From assembly GCF_006546985.1 (NCBI RefSeq), contig NZ_VATK01000006.1:124001-188000 (forward strand): a stretch of 64,000 nt of DNA. Direction: 5' to 3'. The translations under genes were made by a program, and so were the position numbers. Of the stretch, positions 37,031 through 46,294 are shown piece by piece; the stretch's first letter is position 1, and each line of letters begins with the position of its first letter. The notes under the pieces were generated by a model that was not told the origin of the DNA, ran no database searches, and saw only the letters and a list, made by a program, of their open reading frames with translations. This DNA comes from Bacillus sp. 03113. GTDB taxonomy: Bacteria; Bacillota; Bacilli; Bacillales; Cytobacillaceae.

Positions 37031-37666
37031 CTATATTTTCCATATCCCAATTAATATTAATAATACTCCAGGAAGAAAGGAACATTTTTGAACCCAACTG
37101 CTTTTTGAAAAGGAAGTGCCCACCATAAGACCCGAAAAAACAAAAAATATACTCATTATGGAAACAGATATGGCTAAATAAAGTGGCGAGAAGCCAAGTA
37201 AAGCAGCTCCAATTCCAGCTCCAAAAGCATCTAAAGAAAGTGCAAGACCAAGCATAAAAGCTTCTATCCCTGTTATCGTTCCTGATTGATCAAAATCAGC
37301 TGCCATTGGTTTTTTTAAAATATGAATAACAATTCCAAGTGATTTAATTTCAAAATTTACAATGGTTTTTTCAGATGGAAGGATGTCTTTTTCTTTATCG
37401 CTTTGAAAAAATTGAAAAAGAATCCAGCCTCCGAGCAAAATTAATATGGAACCACCAATACTATTGGCTATGGACGTACTAAATATTTTCTGCAAAAAAT
37501 GTCCAAATATCATTGCAATGATTAATGTAATTGCCGAACAAATAGAGATGATGACCATTGATTTAAATGGAATTCGTACTTTTCTAAGCCCGTATGTTAA
37601 CCCAACACTAAAATTGTCCACACTAACGGCTAATGCGAGTAATAAAAGTGAAAAAGAATGCCCCAT
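37031..37666 (-). CDS. ytaF: Sporulation membrane protein YtaF
   Basis: A 211-residue polytopic protein related to the MntP manganese exporter family, with about six helices. SVDNFSVGLTYG and LALSLDAFGAGIGAAL are the two aspartate-bearing repeat helices. YtaF is expressed in sporulation in B. subtilis; its transport substrate is unknown. The ATG at 37666 lies eight bases after AAGGGAG. It lies between mutM and coaE as in B. subtilis. Confidence 0.92.
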   Translation of the reverse strand: MGHSFSLLLLALAVSVDNFSVGLTYGLRKVRIPFKSMVIISICSAITLIIAMIFGHFLQKIFSTSIANSIGGSILILLGGWILFQFFQSDKEKDILPSEKTIVNFEIKSLGIVIHILKKPMAADFDQSGTITGIEAFMLGLALSLDAFGAGIGAALLGFSPLYLAISVSIMSIFFVFSGLMVGTSFSKSSWVQKCSFLPGVLLILIGIWKI

Positions 37667-37727
37667 GGAAAAAGCTCCCTTCCAATTAAACATATACAAT
37701 AGTATATGGAAGAAGCCTATCCAATGT

Positions 37728-37847
37728 GAAAAGCGGCAGCGCCTTGTTCAGCCCTGAAGAAAAATGTTCTATTAACTCCAAAAGCGTTATTTGCTTTTTG
37801 AGGCAAGAGGTTATTTTTCACAAGGGCTAGGTGCTAAAGCTAGACAG
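37728..37847. repeat. Modular hairpin repeat, E-type copy (plus orientation)
   Basis: Starts GAAAAGCGGCAGCGCCTTG, ends GGTGCTAAAGCTAGACAG. The core matches the copy at 27702-27821 read in reverse. The inner hairpin is AAAAGC/GCTTTT here against AAAAGT/ACTTTT there, a compensated base-pair change. It lies between ytaF and mutM and touches the mutM stop codon. Confidence 0.85.
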
Positions 37848-37854
37848 CATTTCG

Positions 37855-38679
37855 TTATTTCTGACATGTGGGGCAGAAAACAGTTCCTCTTCCGCCAACA
37901 ACCTTTCTTTCAAGTATGGAACCACACACCTTACATTGCTCACCTTTTCGTCCATAAACAAATAATTCTAGCTGAAACATGCCTATTTGCCCTTGAGAAT
38001 TGACATAAGATCGAATCGTACTGCCTCCTTTTTCTACCGCTTCTGATAAGGTTGCAATAATTTCATTATAAAGCAAGGCAATTTCTTTAGAATTTAGTGA
38101 ATTGGCTTGCCTTTCAGGATGAATTCCTGAACGAAACAGAGATTCATCTACATAGATATTGCCAAGACCAACGACAATTTTTTGATCGAGAAGAGCCGTT
38201 TTGATAGCCCTTTTCGATTGAGCTAGCTTACTCGCAAAGCTCTGCAAATGGAAGTCATCTGAAAAAGGCTCTGGACCTAGCTGAGATAATGGTAGGACCT
38301 TTTCTTCATTCCCTTTTGAAAATAAATGCATTGTGCCAAATTTTCTAACGTCTCGGTAGCGAAGCTCAGTTCCATCTGTAAAATGGAAAATGACATGAGT
38401 ATGTTTATCTACTTCTTCATTTTTTTGAAATAATCCATATCTCCCCTCCATACGTAAATGTGAAACTAACGCATATTGATTCGTATAGATGATCAAAAAT
38501 TTTCCTCTTCTACCGATACCCAGGATCGATTGACCTATTAATGCATCCTTAAATTGAGTAATCTCCTCTGGATGTTTAATGATTTTATTCCATTTCACTG
38601 TGACATCCTTAATTTCTTTATTAATAACCAATTCCTGTAATGTTCGTCTAACCGTTTCTACTTCAGGAAGCTCTGGCAT
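37855..38679 (-). CDS. mutM: Formamidopyrimidine-DNA glycosylase
   Basis: A 274-residue glycosylase/AP lyase that removes 8-oxoguanine. The protein starts MPELPEVETVRR, so Pro2 becomes the catalytic N-terminus; this fixes the ATG at 38679 despite an upstream GTG. Further motifs: VGLGNIYVDESLFRSGIHP (helix-two-turn-helix) and a C-terminal zinc finger CKVC-x16-CPTC. It lies 24 bases after polA, probably co-transcribed. Confidence 0.96.
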   Translation of the reverse strand: MPELPEVETVRRTLQELVINKEIKDVTVKWNKIIKHPEEITQFKDALIGQSILGIGRRGKFLIIYTNQYALVSHLRMEGRYGLFQKNEEVDKHTHVIFHFTDGTELRYRDVRKFGTMHLFSKGNEEKVLPLSQLGPEPFSDDFHLQSFASKLAQSKRAIKTALLDQKIVVGLGNIYVDESLFRSGIHPERQANSLNSKEIALLYNEIIATLSEAVEKGGSTIRSYVNSQGQIGMFQLELFVYGRKGEQCKVCGSILERKVVGGRGTVFCPTCQK

Positions 38680-38703
38680 TCTATTCACTCCCTTATCCGA
38701 CGG

Positions 38704-41340
38704 CTATTTTGCATCAAACCATGTTGGACCGTATGCGTAATCAACCTTTAGAGGAACCTTTAATCCAACTGCATGCTCCATAACTTCTGGCACTATTTTT
38801 TTTAATATTTCAATTTCATCTTCTGGTGCTTCAAATATCAATTCATCGTGTACTTGAAGTAATAATCTTGTTTTTAACTCTTCTTTTTTCAATCTCTCTG
38901 CCATGTCGATCATCGCTTTTTTAATAATATCAGCAGCACTGCCTTGAATCGGTGTATTCATCGCTGTCCGCTCAGCAAAGCTGCGCAAATTAAAGTTTCT
39001 GCTTGTAATTTCCGGGAGATATCTTCTTCTTTGTAGAAGCGTTGAAACATATCCCTTTTGTTTTGCTTCGACAACAATATCTTCCATATAATTTTTTACC
39101 CCAGGATAGCTTATTAAATACCGATCAATGAATTTTCCTGCTTCTTTACGAGTAATCGCCAAGCTTTGAGATAATCCATAATCACTAATGCCGTAAACAA
39201 TACCAAAATTTACAGCCTTTGCATGACGTCTCATTTGCGAGGTTACCTCTGTTTCCCCAACATGAAACACTTCCATAGCTGTTTTCGTATGAATGTCTTG
39301 ATCCTCTTGAAAGGCTTCAATTAATTTTTCATCGCTTGCTATATGAGCTAATACTCTAAGCTCAATTTGTGAATAGTCTGCCGCAAAGATAACCCATCCT
39401 TCTTCTGAAGGAACGAACGCCTCTCTAATTTTTCTTCCTTCCTCTAATCGGATCGGTATGTTTTGCAAATTAGGATCGGTAGAGCTTAATCGCCCAGTCT
39501 GTGTCAGCGCCTGATTAAATCTAGTGTGGACTTTCCCCGTTTTTGGATTAACCATTTTTAGTAAACCTTCAATATAAGTTGATTGAAGTTTGCCTAACTG
39601 ACGAAAATGAAGGATCTGCTTAATGATTTCATGATCGTTTTCAAGCTTTTCAAGAACATCCGCAGACGTTGAATACCCTGTCTTTGTTTTTTTTAATACA
39701 GGGAGGCCCATTTTCTCATATAAAATAACTCCTAGCTGCTTAGGAGAATTAATATTAAACGTTTCATTTGCTAACTCGTATATTTTCGCCTCAATGTCTT
39801 TTAATCGTCCGGTTAGATCCGCACCCATTCGTTTTAGTGTATCTAAATCCACTTTTATGCCATAGGATTCCATATCCGCCAAAATAAACGAAAGCGGCAT
39901 CTCAAGTTCATAGAAAAGCTCAAGCTGCTGATTTTCCTTTAATTCGTTTTCTAATTTTTCTTTTAAAAAGTCAATTGCTACAGACTTCCGTACAAGATGA
40001 TCAGCTAATTCGGTTTCCTCTGGAATCTTTCTTTTGGCACCTTTTCCATAGAATGCCTCATCTGATTGAAGTCGTTCAAAGCCATATCTTTTTCCAATTT
40101 CAGCAACATCATCAATGGCTTCGGCAGGATTCACAATATAAGAAGCAAGCAATAAATCAAAGGTGACTCCTTTTAGATGGATGCCATGATGACGTAAAGC
40201 AACTTCTGATCGTTTGGCATCATAGACAATTTTTTTCTTGCTCTCATCTTCGGCCCATACTTTAAAAACATCAGATTTTACAGCGATTTCAGTTGATAAA
40301 AAGAAGCTTCCTTTTTCATTGACAATAGAAAAACCAATAATATCTGCATAATGGTAATTGTCCTCTAAAATTTCGATATAAAAAATATTTTCATCAGTAA
40401 AAATGTCTGCTGTTACTTCTTTTATTTGTTCAAAATGAATGTTATCCAATGGTTGATGATCTTCTACTAGGTTGTGATCTGGATCAAGCTTATCTAATAA
40501 GGAATTAAATCCCAGTTCTTTGAATATTCCTTTTACATGTTCTGTTTGGTATCCTTCATAGCCAATTTCCTCCAATTTAATTTGAACCGGAGCTTCTCGT
40601 GTAATGGTCGCGAGCACTTTACTCATGAGTGCCTGATCCTTAAATTCCTCTAGCTTTTCTTTTAGTTTTTTGCCGCTTATTTGATCAATAGAAGCTAATA
40701 CTTGTTCAAGTGTCGTAAATTCTTTTAAGAGCTTAATAGCCGTTTTTTCTCCTACTCCAGGTACTCCGGGAATATTGTCAGAGCTGTCACCCATTAATCC
40801 CTTCATATCGATAATTTGATCAGGAGTTAATCCGTATTTTTCTTGAATATGTAAAGGAGAGTATTCTTCTGTTTCAGTGATTCCTTTTTTTGTGATGGAT
40901 ACAGTTGTTTGCTCGGAGCTAAGCTGCGTTAAATCCTTATCACCTGAAATAATTTTGACCATAAAACCTTCTTTTTCAGCTTGTAAGGATAATGTACCAA
41001 TAATATCATCAGCTTCATAATTTTCCAGCTCATATTGAGATATCCCATACGCTTTTAATAGGTCTCGTATAAAAGGAAACTGTTCTGAAAGCTCAGGCGG
41101 TGTTTTCTGCCTTCCTCCTTTATATTCGCTAAAGGTTTTATGACGAAAAGTTGTTTTCCCTGCATCGAATGCGACAAGGATATGTGAAGGCTTTTCCTCC
41201 TCTAAAATCCTCATCAGCATCATCGTAAAGCCGTAAATGGCATTTGTATGAATCCCTTTATCGTTATTTAATAACGGTAAAGCAAAAAAAGCTCGATATG
41301 CTATACTATTGCCATCTATAAGCACTAATTTATTATTCAC
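38704..41340 (-). CDS. polA: DNA polymerase I
   Basis: An 878-residue repair and Okazaki-processing polymerase. The 5'-nuclease domain (about 1-290) contains GLMGDSSDNIPGVPGVGEKTA. A middle exonuclease-like domain (about 300-470) lacks the clear D-x-E residues and is probably inactive, as in other Bacillus Pol I enzymes. The polymerase domain has motif A ADYSQIELRVLAHIA, motif B RRHAKAVNFGIVYG and motif C LLQVHDELIFE. The length equals B. subtilis PolA within two residues. Confidence 0.97.
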   Translation of the reverse strand: MNNKLVLIDGNSIAYRAFFALPLLNNDKGIHTNAIYGFTMMLMRILEEEKPSHILVAFDAGKTTFRHKTFSEYKGGRQKTPPELSEQFPFIRDLLKAYGISQYELENYEADDIIGTLSLQAEKEGFMVKIISGDKDLTQLSSEQTTVSITKKGITETEEYSPLHIQEKYGLTPDQIIDMKGLMGDSSDNIPGVPGVGEKTAIKLLKEFTTLEQVLASIDQISGKKLKEKLEEFKDQALMSKVLATITREAPVQIKLEEIGYEGYQTEHVKGIFKELGFNSLLDKLDPDHNLVEDHQPLDNIHFEQIKEVTADIFTDENIFYIEILEDNYHYADIIGFSIVNEKGSFFLSTEIAVKSDVFKVWAEDESKKKIVYDAKRSEVALRHHGIHLKGVTFDLLLASYIVNPAEAIDDVAEIGKRYGFERLQSDEAFYGKGAKRKIPEETELADHLVRKSVAIDFLKEKLENELKENQQLELFYELEMPLSFILADMESYGIKVDLDTLKRMGADLTGRLKDIEAKIYELANETFNINSPKQLGVILYEKMGLPVLKKTKTGYSTSADVLEKLENDHEIIKQILHFRQLGKLQSTYIEGLLKMVNPKTGKVHTRFNQALTQTGRLSSTDPNLQNIPIRLEEGRKIREAFVPSEEGWVIFAADYSQIELRVLAHIASDEKLIEAFQEDQDIHTKTAMEVFHVGETEVTSQMRRHAKAVNFGIVYGISDYGLSQSLAITRKEAGKFIDRYLISYPGVKNYMEDIVVEAKQKGYVSTLLQRRRYLPEITSRNFNLRSFAERTAMNTPIQGSAADIIKKAMIDMAERLKKEELKTRLLLQVHDELIFEAPEDEIEILKKIVPEVMEHAVGLKVPLKVDYAYGPTWFDAK

Positions 41341-41375
41341 CGAAACTCCTCCTGTAAAAATATGTATGATAGAAC

Positions 41376-41442
41376 AGACAAAAAACCGTCATTTTCCTTT
41401 CTATTCTATCATGAGTAGAATAAGAAAGAAAAACAACGGTTT
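41376..41442 (-). terminator. hflC terminator
   Basis: AAACCGT and ACGGTTT close a long stem that continues with TTTCTTATTCTA/TAGAATAGAAA, followed by TTTTTTG on the minus strand. It separates hflKC from polA. Confidence 0.8.
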
Positions 41443-41447
41443 ATTCT

Positions 41448-42386
41448 TTAATTGTCTGTATAGCCCATTAACAATCTTGCATATGGAGAATCCGATGGTA
41501 ATACGAGAACTGTTTCGCCATTGATCGTTTTCTTATAGGATTCAAGTGTACGGAACATTGAATAGAAGCTAGGATCCTTTGAAAAAGATTGATTGTATAT
41601 TCTTGCAGCTTCTGCTTCTCCTTCCGCCCGAACTGTTTCGGCATCCGCTTGAGCTATCGCAAGCATTTCCTTCACTTTACTATCTGTTTCAGCTTCAATC
41701 TCATTCTTTTTTGCATCTCCCATAGATAAATATTCCTGTGCCTTTGATTCACGCTCAGATACCATTCTTGTATAAACAGATTGCTCATTTTCCTTTGGTA
41801 AATCTGTCCTCTTCATTCTAACATCGGCCACAACAATGCCATATTCGTCATTCGAGAGCATTTCATTTACTTTCGCAGTGATTTGATCATTGAGTGAGCC
41901 TCTCGTTGATTTTTCGTCATTGATAATTTCATCATAATTCAATTGGCCTAGTTCTGATCTTACAATCGAATAAATAAATTCTTCCATCCTCGTTTCAGCA
42001 TTTTCAACTGTACGTGCATTTGAAATCATTTTCTTAGGATCTTCTATTTTCCATATAGCGTAATTATCAATAATCATTCTTTTTTTATCTTTTGTATTGA
42101 TTTCTGCCTCAGATACATCATAGGTCATAAGATGCTTCGGCAAGGTCGTTACACTTTGAATAAAGGGAATTTTGTAGCTTAAACCAGGTTCTTCTTCAAT
42201 TCGGACCACTTCTCCAAACTGTCGGACGACCTTAAATTCTCCTTCTTTTACAATAATAAGATTTGAAAAGATCGTGATAATGATTAATAAAAAGATGAAT
42301 AAAATCATTCCCAGTTTGATATAACCTCTCCACTTAAAATTACTTGACCCATTTTCATTCATATTGACAATATTTTCATTACCCAT
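41448..42386 (-). CDS. hflC: HflC-type SPFH protein (FtsH protease modulator)
   Basis: A 312-residue protein with one N-terminal transmembrane helix (about 22-45), then an SPFH/prohibitin domain (VKEGEFKVVRQFGEVVRI) and a coiled-coil C-terminus with AEGEAEAARIYNQSF, typical of HflC. HflKC complexes form cages that enclose FtsH and modulate its proteolysis. The ATG at 42386 follows GGAAG and overlaps the hflK stop by eight bases (ATGGGTAA), so they are translationally coupled. No counterpart lies here in B. subtilis. Confidence 0.85.
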   Translation of the reverse strand: MGNENIVNMNENGSSNFKWRGYIKLGMILFIFLLIIITIFSNLIIVKEGEFKVVRQFGEVVRIEEEPGLSYKIPFIQSVTTLPKHLMTYDVSEAEINTKDKKRMIIDNYAIWKIEDPKKMISNARTVENAETRMEEFIYSIVRSELGQLNYDEIINDEKSTRGSLNDQITAKVNEMLSNDEYGIVVADVRMKRTDLPKENEQSVYTRMVSERESKAQEYLSMGDAKKNEIEAETDSKVKEMLAIAQADAETVRAEGEAEAARIYNQSFSKDPSFYSMFRTLESYKKTINGETVLVLPSDSPYARLLMGYTDN

Positions 42387-43341
42387 TCTTTTCACTTCCT
42401 TTCTCCTCTTTTGGCTGTTCTTTTTCCAACGGTCGGATTGGGAAGTATTTCATTGTGTTCCCATCATCATTCATGATATAAACCTCTGATTGCGGGAGAA
42501 CCTGCTCGATCGTTTCAATTACAAGCCTTTTCTTTGTTATATCCGGATTTTTTCGATACTCTTCATACAGCTTATCAAAAATAGCTACATCCCCTCTTGC
42601 AGTTTCAATACGAGCTGCTTTATCTCCTAATGCTTTTGACATAAGGGCAGCTTTTTCCCCTTGTGCTTCATTCATTTTCTTATTTTGATATTTACTTGCT
42701 TCATTAAGTTTTGTATTCATAGTTTCACGCGCATCAGTTACGTCCGTAAATGCCTTACGAACCTTATCATTCGGTAATTCTACATCTTGAAGCTTTACAG
42801 CTAAAATCGAAATTCCAATATCATATTTATCAATTAAAGATGATAATAAGTCTCTAACATCTGCTTCAATTTCTGCTTTTCCTGAGGTAAGTGCATCATC
42901 TATTTTTGAGCTCCCTACAATACTTCTTAAGGAAGCTGATGTTGCATCATACAATATTTCTTCTGGATTATCCGCGTTATATAAATATTTGGTCGGATCT
43001 GTTATTTTCCATTGGACAACTAGATCAGCCAAGACTATATTTTCATCCCCTGTGATCATTTTTGTTTCACTTGGGAAATCTTGAATTTCCCCTTCATTTT
43101 CTTTGTAGCCAAATTGGAGACTATACGTTTCCTTTGAAAGCGTCTCTACACTTTGTATTGGCCAAGGCAGCTTAAAATGGAGACCTGGTTCGTTTATTTC
43201 TTCTTCAGATTTTCCAAAAGTTAAAATAACTGCCTGCTCGGATTCATCTACTGTGTACCAGGTTGTAAAAGCCACAATACTAAGTCCCGCTACAAGAAAT
43301 GTGAGAGCAATAATCACGTATATTTTTTTTATACTAACCAT
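42379..43341 (-). CDS. hflK: HflK-type SPFH protein (FtsH protease modulator)
   Basis: A 320-residue protein: one transmembrane helix (about 7-27), then the SPFH region VDESEQAVILTFGK and GLHFKLPWPIQSVETLSKET, the conserved HflK block, and a coiled coil (about 200-260). The C-terminal tail is acidic and lysine-rich and would be extracytoplasmic. The ATG at 43341 follows GGGGG; a reading to 43407 is rejected. It is the first gene of a two-gene operon with hflC. Confidence 0.87.
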   Translation of the reverse strand: MVSIKKIYVIIALTFLVAGLSIVAFTTWYTVDESEQAVILTFGKSEEEINEPGLHFKLPWPIQSVETLSKETYSLQFGYKENEGEIQDFPSETKMITGDENIVLADLVVQWKITDPTKYLYNADNPEEILYDATSASLRSIVGSSKIDDALTSGKAEIEADVRDLLSSLIDKYDIGISILAVKLQDVELPNDKVRKAFTDVTDARETMNTKLNEASKYQNKKMNEAQGEKAALMSKALGDKAARIETARGDVAIFDKLYEEYRKNPDITKKRLVIETIEQVLPQSEVYIMNDDGNTMKYFPIRPLEKEQPKEEKGSEKNG

Positions 43342-43437
43342 CTTTTTCCCCCTAATACGTTTTTCTCTATAACTTCTTTTTACGTAAACAAAGGAAAAAA
43401 GTTTCATTTATGTATAATTTAAGTTACATATAAAATA

Positions 43438-43469
43438 CAAAAAAAAGTGAAAGCGGGGTCAGCTTTCAC
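43438..43469 (-). terminator. phoPR terminator
   Basis: GTGAAAGC and GCTTTCAC (43447-43469) form an 8-bp stem around a GGGGTCA-type loop, followed by eight or more T on the minus strand. Confidence 0.85.
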
Positions 43470-43594
43470 CTTTTTCATTCCTCCTTGGATGAAGGGGTTT
43501 TTCATATATGATTTTAACAACTATATGTTAAGCTATCATAAACGATATGTTAAGTTCATGTAAAAAAATACACGATAAATAAATTCAAACATTC

Positions 43595-45355
43595 CTACAT
43601 CTTTTTATTTAGCTTAATCGTGAAGATTGTCCCTTTTCCAACTTCACTTTTAACTGAAATATTCCCTTTATGGGCTTCTACTAAATGCTTAACAATAGCA
43701 AGTCCTAATCCAGTTCCTCCTGAATTACGGCTTCTTGCTTTATCCACTCGATAAAAACGTTCAAATATACGCGGGATTTCTGTTTTGCGCAATCCAATTC
43801 CAGTATCCTTTACAGCTACAGAAACAATTGAATGCTGATCACATATGAATACCATGACTTTTCCTTGTTTAGGAGTATATAAGATAGCATTAGTAATTAA
43901 ATTTATAAAAACTTGCTTAAGCCGATCCACATCCCCTTCTATCATAAGTGATTCTTCATGATAATCAAACTGCATCTCTATTGCTTTTTTTTCTGCTTTT
44001 CCTTTTAGTATCGCCATAACCTCATGTAGCATTTCAACAAGATTAAAGGATTGAATATTAAGTATAAAGCCTTGCTGCTCAATTTTAGAAAGATCAAGTA
44101 GATCTTGAACTAAGGTTTGCAGTCGATCACTCTCTTTTAATATGATGGTTAAAAAGGTTTCCAGAGTTTGCCTGTTTTCCATTGCCCCATCTAATAATGT
44201 TTCAGAGAAGCCTTTTATAGACGTAATTGGCGTCTTAAGTTCATGAGATACATTCGCCACAAAATCCTTTCTCATTTGCTCAAGCTTTTTTATTTCTGTT
44301 ATATCATGAAAAACGAGCAATATACCTTTCCAAACATCATTTGTTCCAATGATTGGCACACCGTATACTTCAAAATGACGTCGTTCAATACCCAACGGGA
44401 TCAACATTTGCTTTTTTACTTTATGCTCGGTCATAAAAATTTCTTCAATTAAATCCGTTATTTCATGATGTTCAATCACTTCAAAATAAAGCTTATACAA
44501 ATAATCAGAAGAATGAACATTAAAAAAATCTTTATAGGCTCTGTTTATCAGACTAATGTATCCCCTGCTGTCAATCAGGATTAAACCGCTTCCTATGTTT
44601 TCTATCAACGTTCCTAACCGATCTTGTTGAATCTCCTGAGCTTTCACCATCTCTTGTAAATTTCTTGCAAGAATGTTAATGGAAGAGCTTAACATCCCTG
44701 TTTCATCAATATGATCCTCATAAGTACGAGCTTTATAATTTCCTTTTGCTAATTCGATTGCTGCATTTGTAGCTGATTCAATCGGTTTTGTATAACGAGA
44801 AGTAATCCGAAAGCTTAAAATAATGACAACGATTAATGCTAATCCAAGACTGACAGTTAAGATCCACCAAATTTGTCGATAGGCCTTTTGTGTTTCAATC
44901 ATTTTTGTACTAATAAACACATACCCTTCTTTTTGGCCATTATGCAAAACAGCTTTCCAGTAATAATGTAATTCACTATCTCCACCTAGAATGAAACCGT
45001 TCTTATCAGTAGACCCTTTTTCAAGAATTCGCATTATATTTTGCTCATGTTTTTTATCACTTTCTTGATACGTTTGTCCACTGTCATAGATGATATCACC
45101 TTGCAAATCTATAATCGTAGCTCTTACATCCAGCATTTCACTATACTCAGTCATTTTTTCTAAGTTAAGGGATACTAAACCACCATTTTCCTCAATATTG
45201 GACGCAATTAAATTAATTTCTTTTTTTAACCTTTGATCAAAGGATTCTAAGTAATAGTTTTTAAACAACTGGCCCAATAATAATCCAAGGCCAATTAACA
45301 CTGAAAATACCAGCGTTATTAGCCCAACTAGAAGTCTTGTTCTAAATTTGGTCAT
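43595..45355 (-). CDS. phoR: Sensor histidine kinase PhoR
   Basis: A 586-residue membrane kinase for the phosphate-starvation response. Transmembrane helices at about 8-30 and 162-182 flank an extracytoplasmic PAS-like domain; HAMP (about 183-235) and cytoplasmic PAS (about 245-355) follow. The dimerisation box NVSHELKTPITSIKGF carries phospho-acceptor His371, and the ATPase has the N, G1 (KDTGIGLRK) and G2 (GGTGLGLAI) boxes. Its start overlaps the phoP stop by four bases (ATGA). Identification as PhoR rests on motifs plus the conserved mdh-phoP-phoR order. Confidence 0.93.
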   Translation of the reverse strand: MTKFRTRLLVGLITLVFSVLIGLGLLLGQLFKNYYLESFDQRLKKEINLIASNIEENGGLVSLNLEKMTEYSEMLDVRATIIDLQGDIIYDSGQTYQESDKKHEQNIMRILEKGSTDKNGFILGGDSELHYYWKAVLHNGQKEGYVFISTKMIETQKAYRQIWWILTVSLGLALIVVIILSFRITSRYTKPIESATNAAIELAKGNYKARTYEDHIDETGMLSSSINILARNLQEMVKAQEIQQDRLGTLIENIGSGLILIDSRGYISLINRAYKDFFNVHSSDYLYKLYFEVIEHHEITDLIEEIFMTEHKVKKQMLIPLGIERRHFEVYGVPIIGTNDVWKGILLVFHDITEIKKLEQMRKDFVANVSHELKTPITSIKGFSETLLDGAMENRQTLETFLTIILKESDRLQTLVQDLLDLSKIEQQGFILNIQSFNLVEMLHEVMAILKGKAEKKAIEMQFDYHEESLMIEGDVDRLKQVFINLITNAILYTPKQGKVMVFICDQHSIVSVAVKDTGIGLRKTEIPRIFERFYRVDKARSRNSGGTGLGLAIVKHLVEAHKGNISVKSEVGKGTIFTIKLNKKM

Positions 45356-46068
45356 TCACCTTTTGGCTCCTCTAGCTTATAACCTAACCCACGAATCGTT
45401 TTTATATAAGCTGGCTTTTTTGTATTTTGCTCTATTTTTTCTCTTAGATGACTAATATGTACATCTACAATCCGTGTATCTCCAGCAAAATCATAATTCC
45501 AGACAGCACTTAACAGTTGATCTCGTGTTAATACACGATTTTTATGTTTAGCTAAATAGAGCAATAGCTCAAACTCTTTAGGAGTAAGCTCTAATAGCTC
45601 ATCTAAAAAATAAGCTTCATAATGCTCTGGGAACAGCTTTAAATCAGCAATTTTAATACTTTGCAACTCATCATCAGTATCTTCTGCTTCTTCTACTTGG
45701 GTATTCGTTCTTCGTAAAATAGCCTTTACCCGTGCAATCACTTCTCTAGGACTAAACGGTTTAGTCATATAATCATCTGCACCTAGCTCTAATCCAAGAA
45801 CCTTATCAAATTCATCATCCTTTGCTGTCAGCATCAGGATGGGAGTATTCACTTTTTGCTGTCTTAGCTGCTTACACACTTCTATACCATCAAGCCTTGG
45901 GAGCATCAAATCTAATACAATTAAATTTGGATTTTGAGTTATTGCTAGTTCCTTTCCTTCCTCTCCATCCATTGCTGTCAAAACATCATAACCTGCTTGC
46001 TGCAGGTTGTATTGTAATAAAGTTACGATTGATTGCTCATCATCAACTACTAAAATTTTCTTTTTCAT
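45352..46068 (-). CDS. phoP: Phosphate response regulator PhoP
   Basis: A 238-residue OmpR-type regulator. The receiver domain has acidic pocket VVDDEQ, phospho-acceptor Asp53 in LIVLDLMLPRLDG, Thr in MLTAKDD and Lys in MTKPFSP. The winged-helix domain ends with RTIRGLGYKLEEPKGE. It would activate pho regulon genes and repress teichoic acid synthesis. A -10-like TATAAT cluster upstream near 46166-46172 may be its promoter. Confidence 0.95.
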   Translation of the reverse strand: MKKKILVVDDEQSIVTLLQYNLQQAGYDVLTAMDGEEGKELAITQNPNLIVLDLMLPRLDGIEVCKQLRQQKVNTPILMLTAKDDEFDKVLGLELGADDYMTKPFSPREVIARVKAILRRTNTQVEEAEDTDDELQSIKIADLKLFPEHYEAYFLDELLELTPKEFELLLYLAKHKNRVLTRDQLLSAVWNYDFAGDTRIVDVHISHLREKIEQNTKKPAYIKTIRGLGYKLEEPKGE

Positions 46069-46223
46069 AGAAGCCTCCGTAAAGATATATTACCCCTTTA
46101 TAGAAAAGTACAATGCAACAAACTTTCCTACTTTTAAAACCCCAAGTTTTTCTAACATTTATATTATATTATACATCTATTTAAGTTTTGCAATGCAAAA
46201 CAAAAAAATATGAAAATCTCATA

Positions 46224-46264
46224 AGAAAAGTGTAAACGCCTTGTTCAGTCCTGAATAAAAACGA
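46224..46264. repeat. Remnant of an E-type modular repeat
   Basis: GAAAAGTGTAAACGCCTTG followed by TTCAGTCCTGAATAAAAACG matches the left 40 bases of the E-type copies and then stops at the mdh terminator. It is a truncated or decayed copy between mdh and phoP. Confidence 0.6.
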
Positions 46265-46292
46265 AAAAATCAGGGAGGATCCCTGATTTTTT
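46264..46292. terminator. mdh terminator
   Basis: AAAAAATCAGGGA and TCCCTGATTTTTT form a 13-bp stem with a three-base loop, two bases after the mdh stop. It is symmetric and can work in both directions. Confidence 0.9.
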
Positions 46293-46294
46293 CA

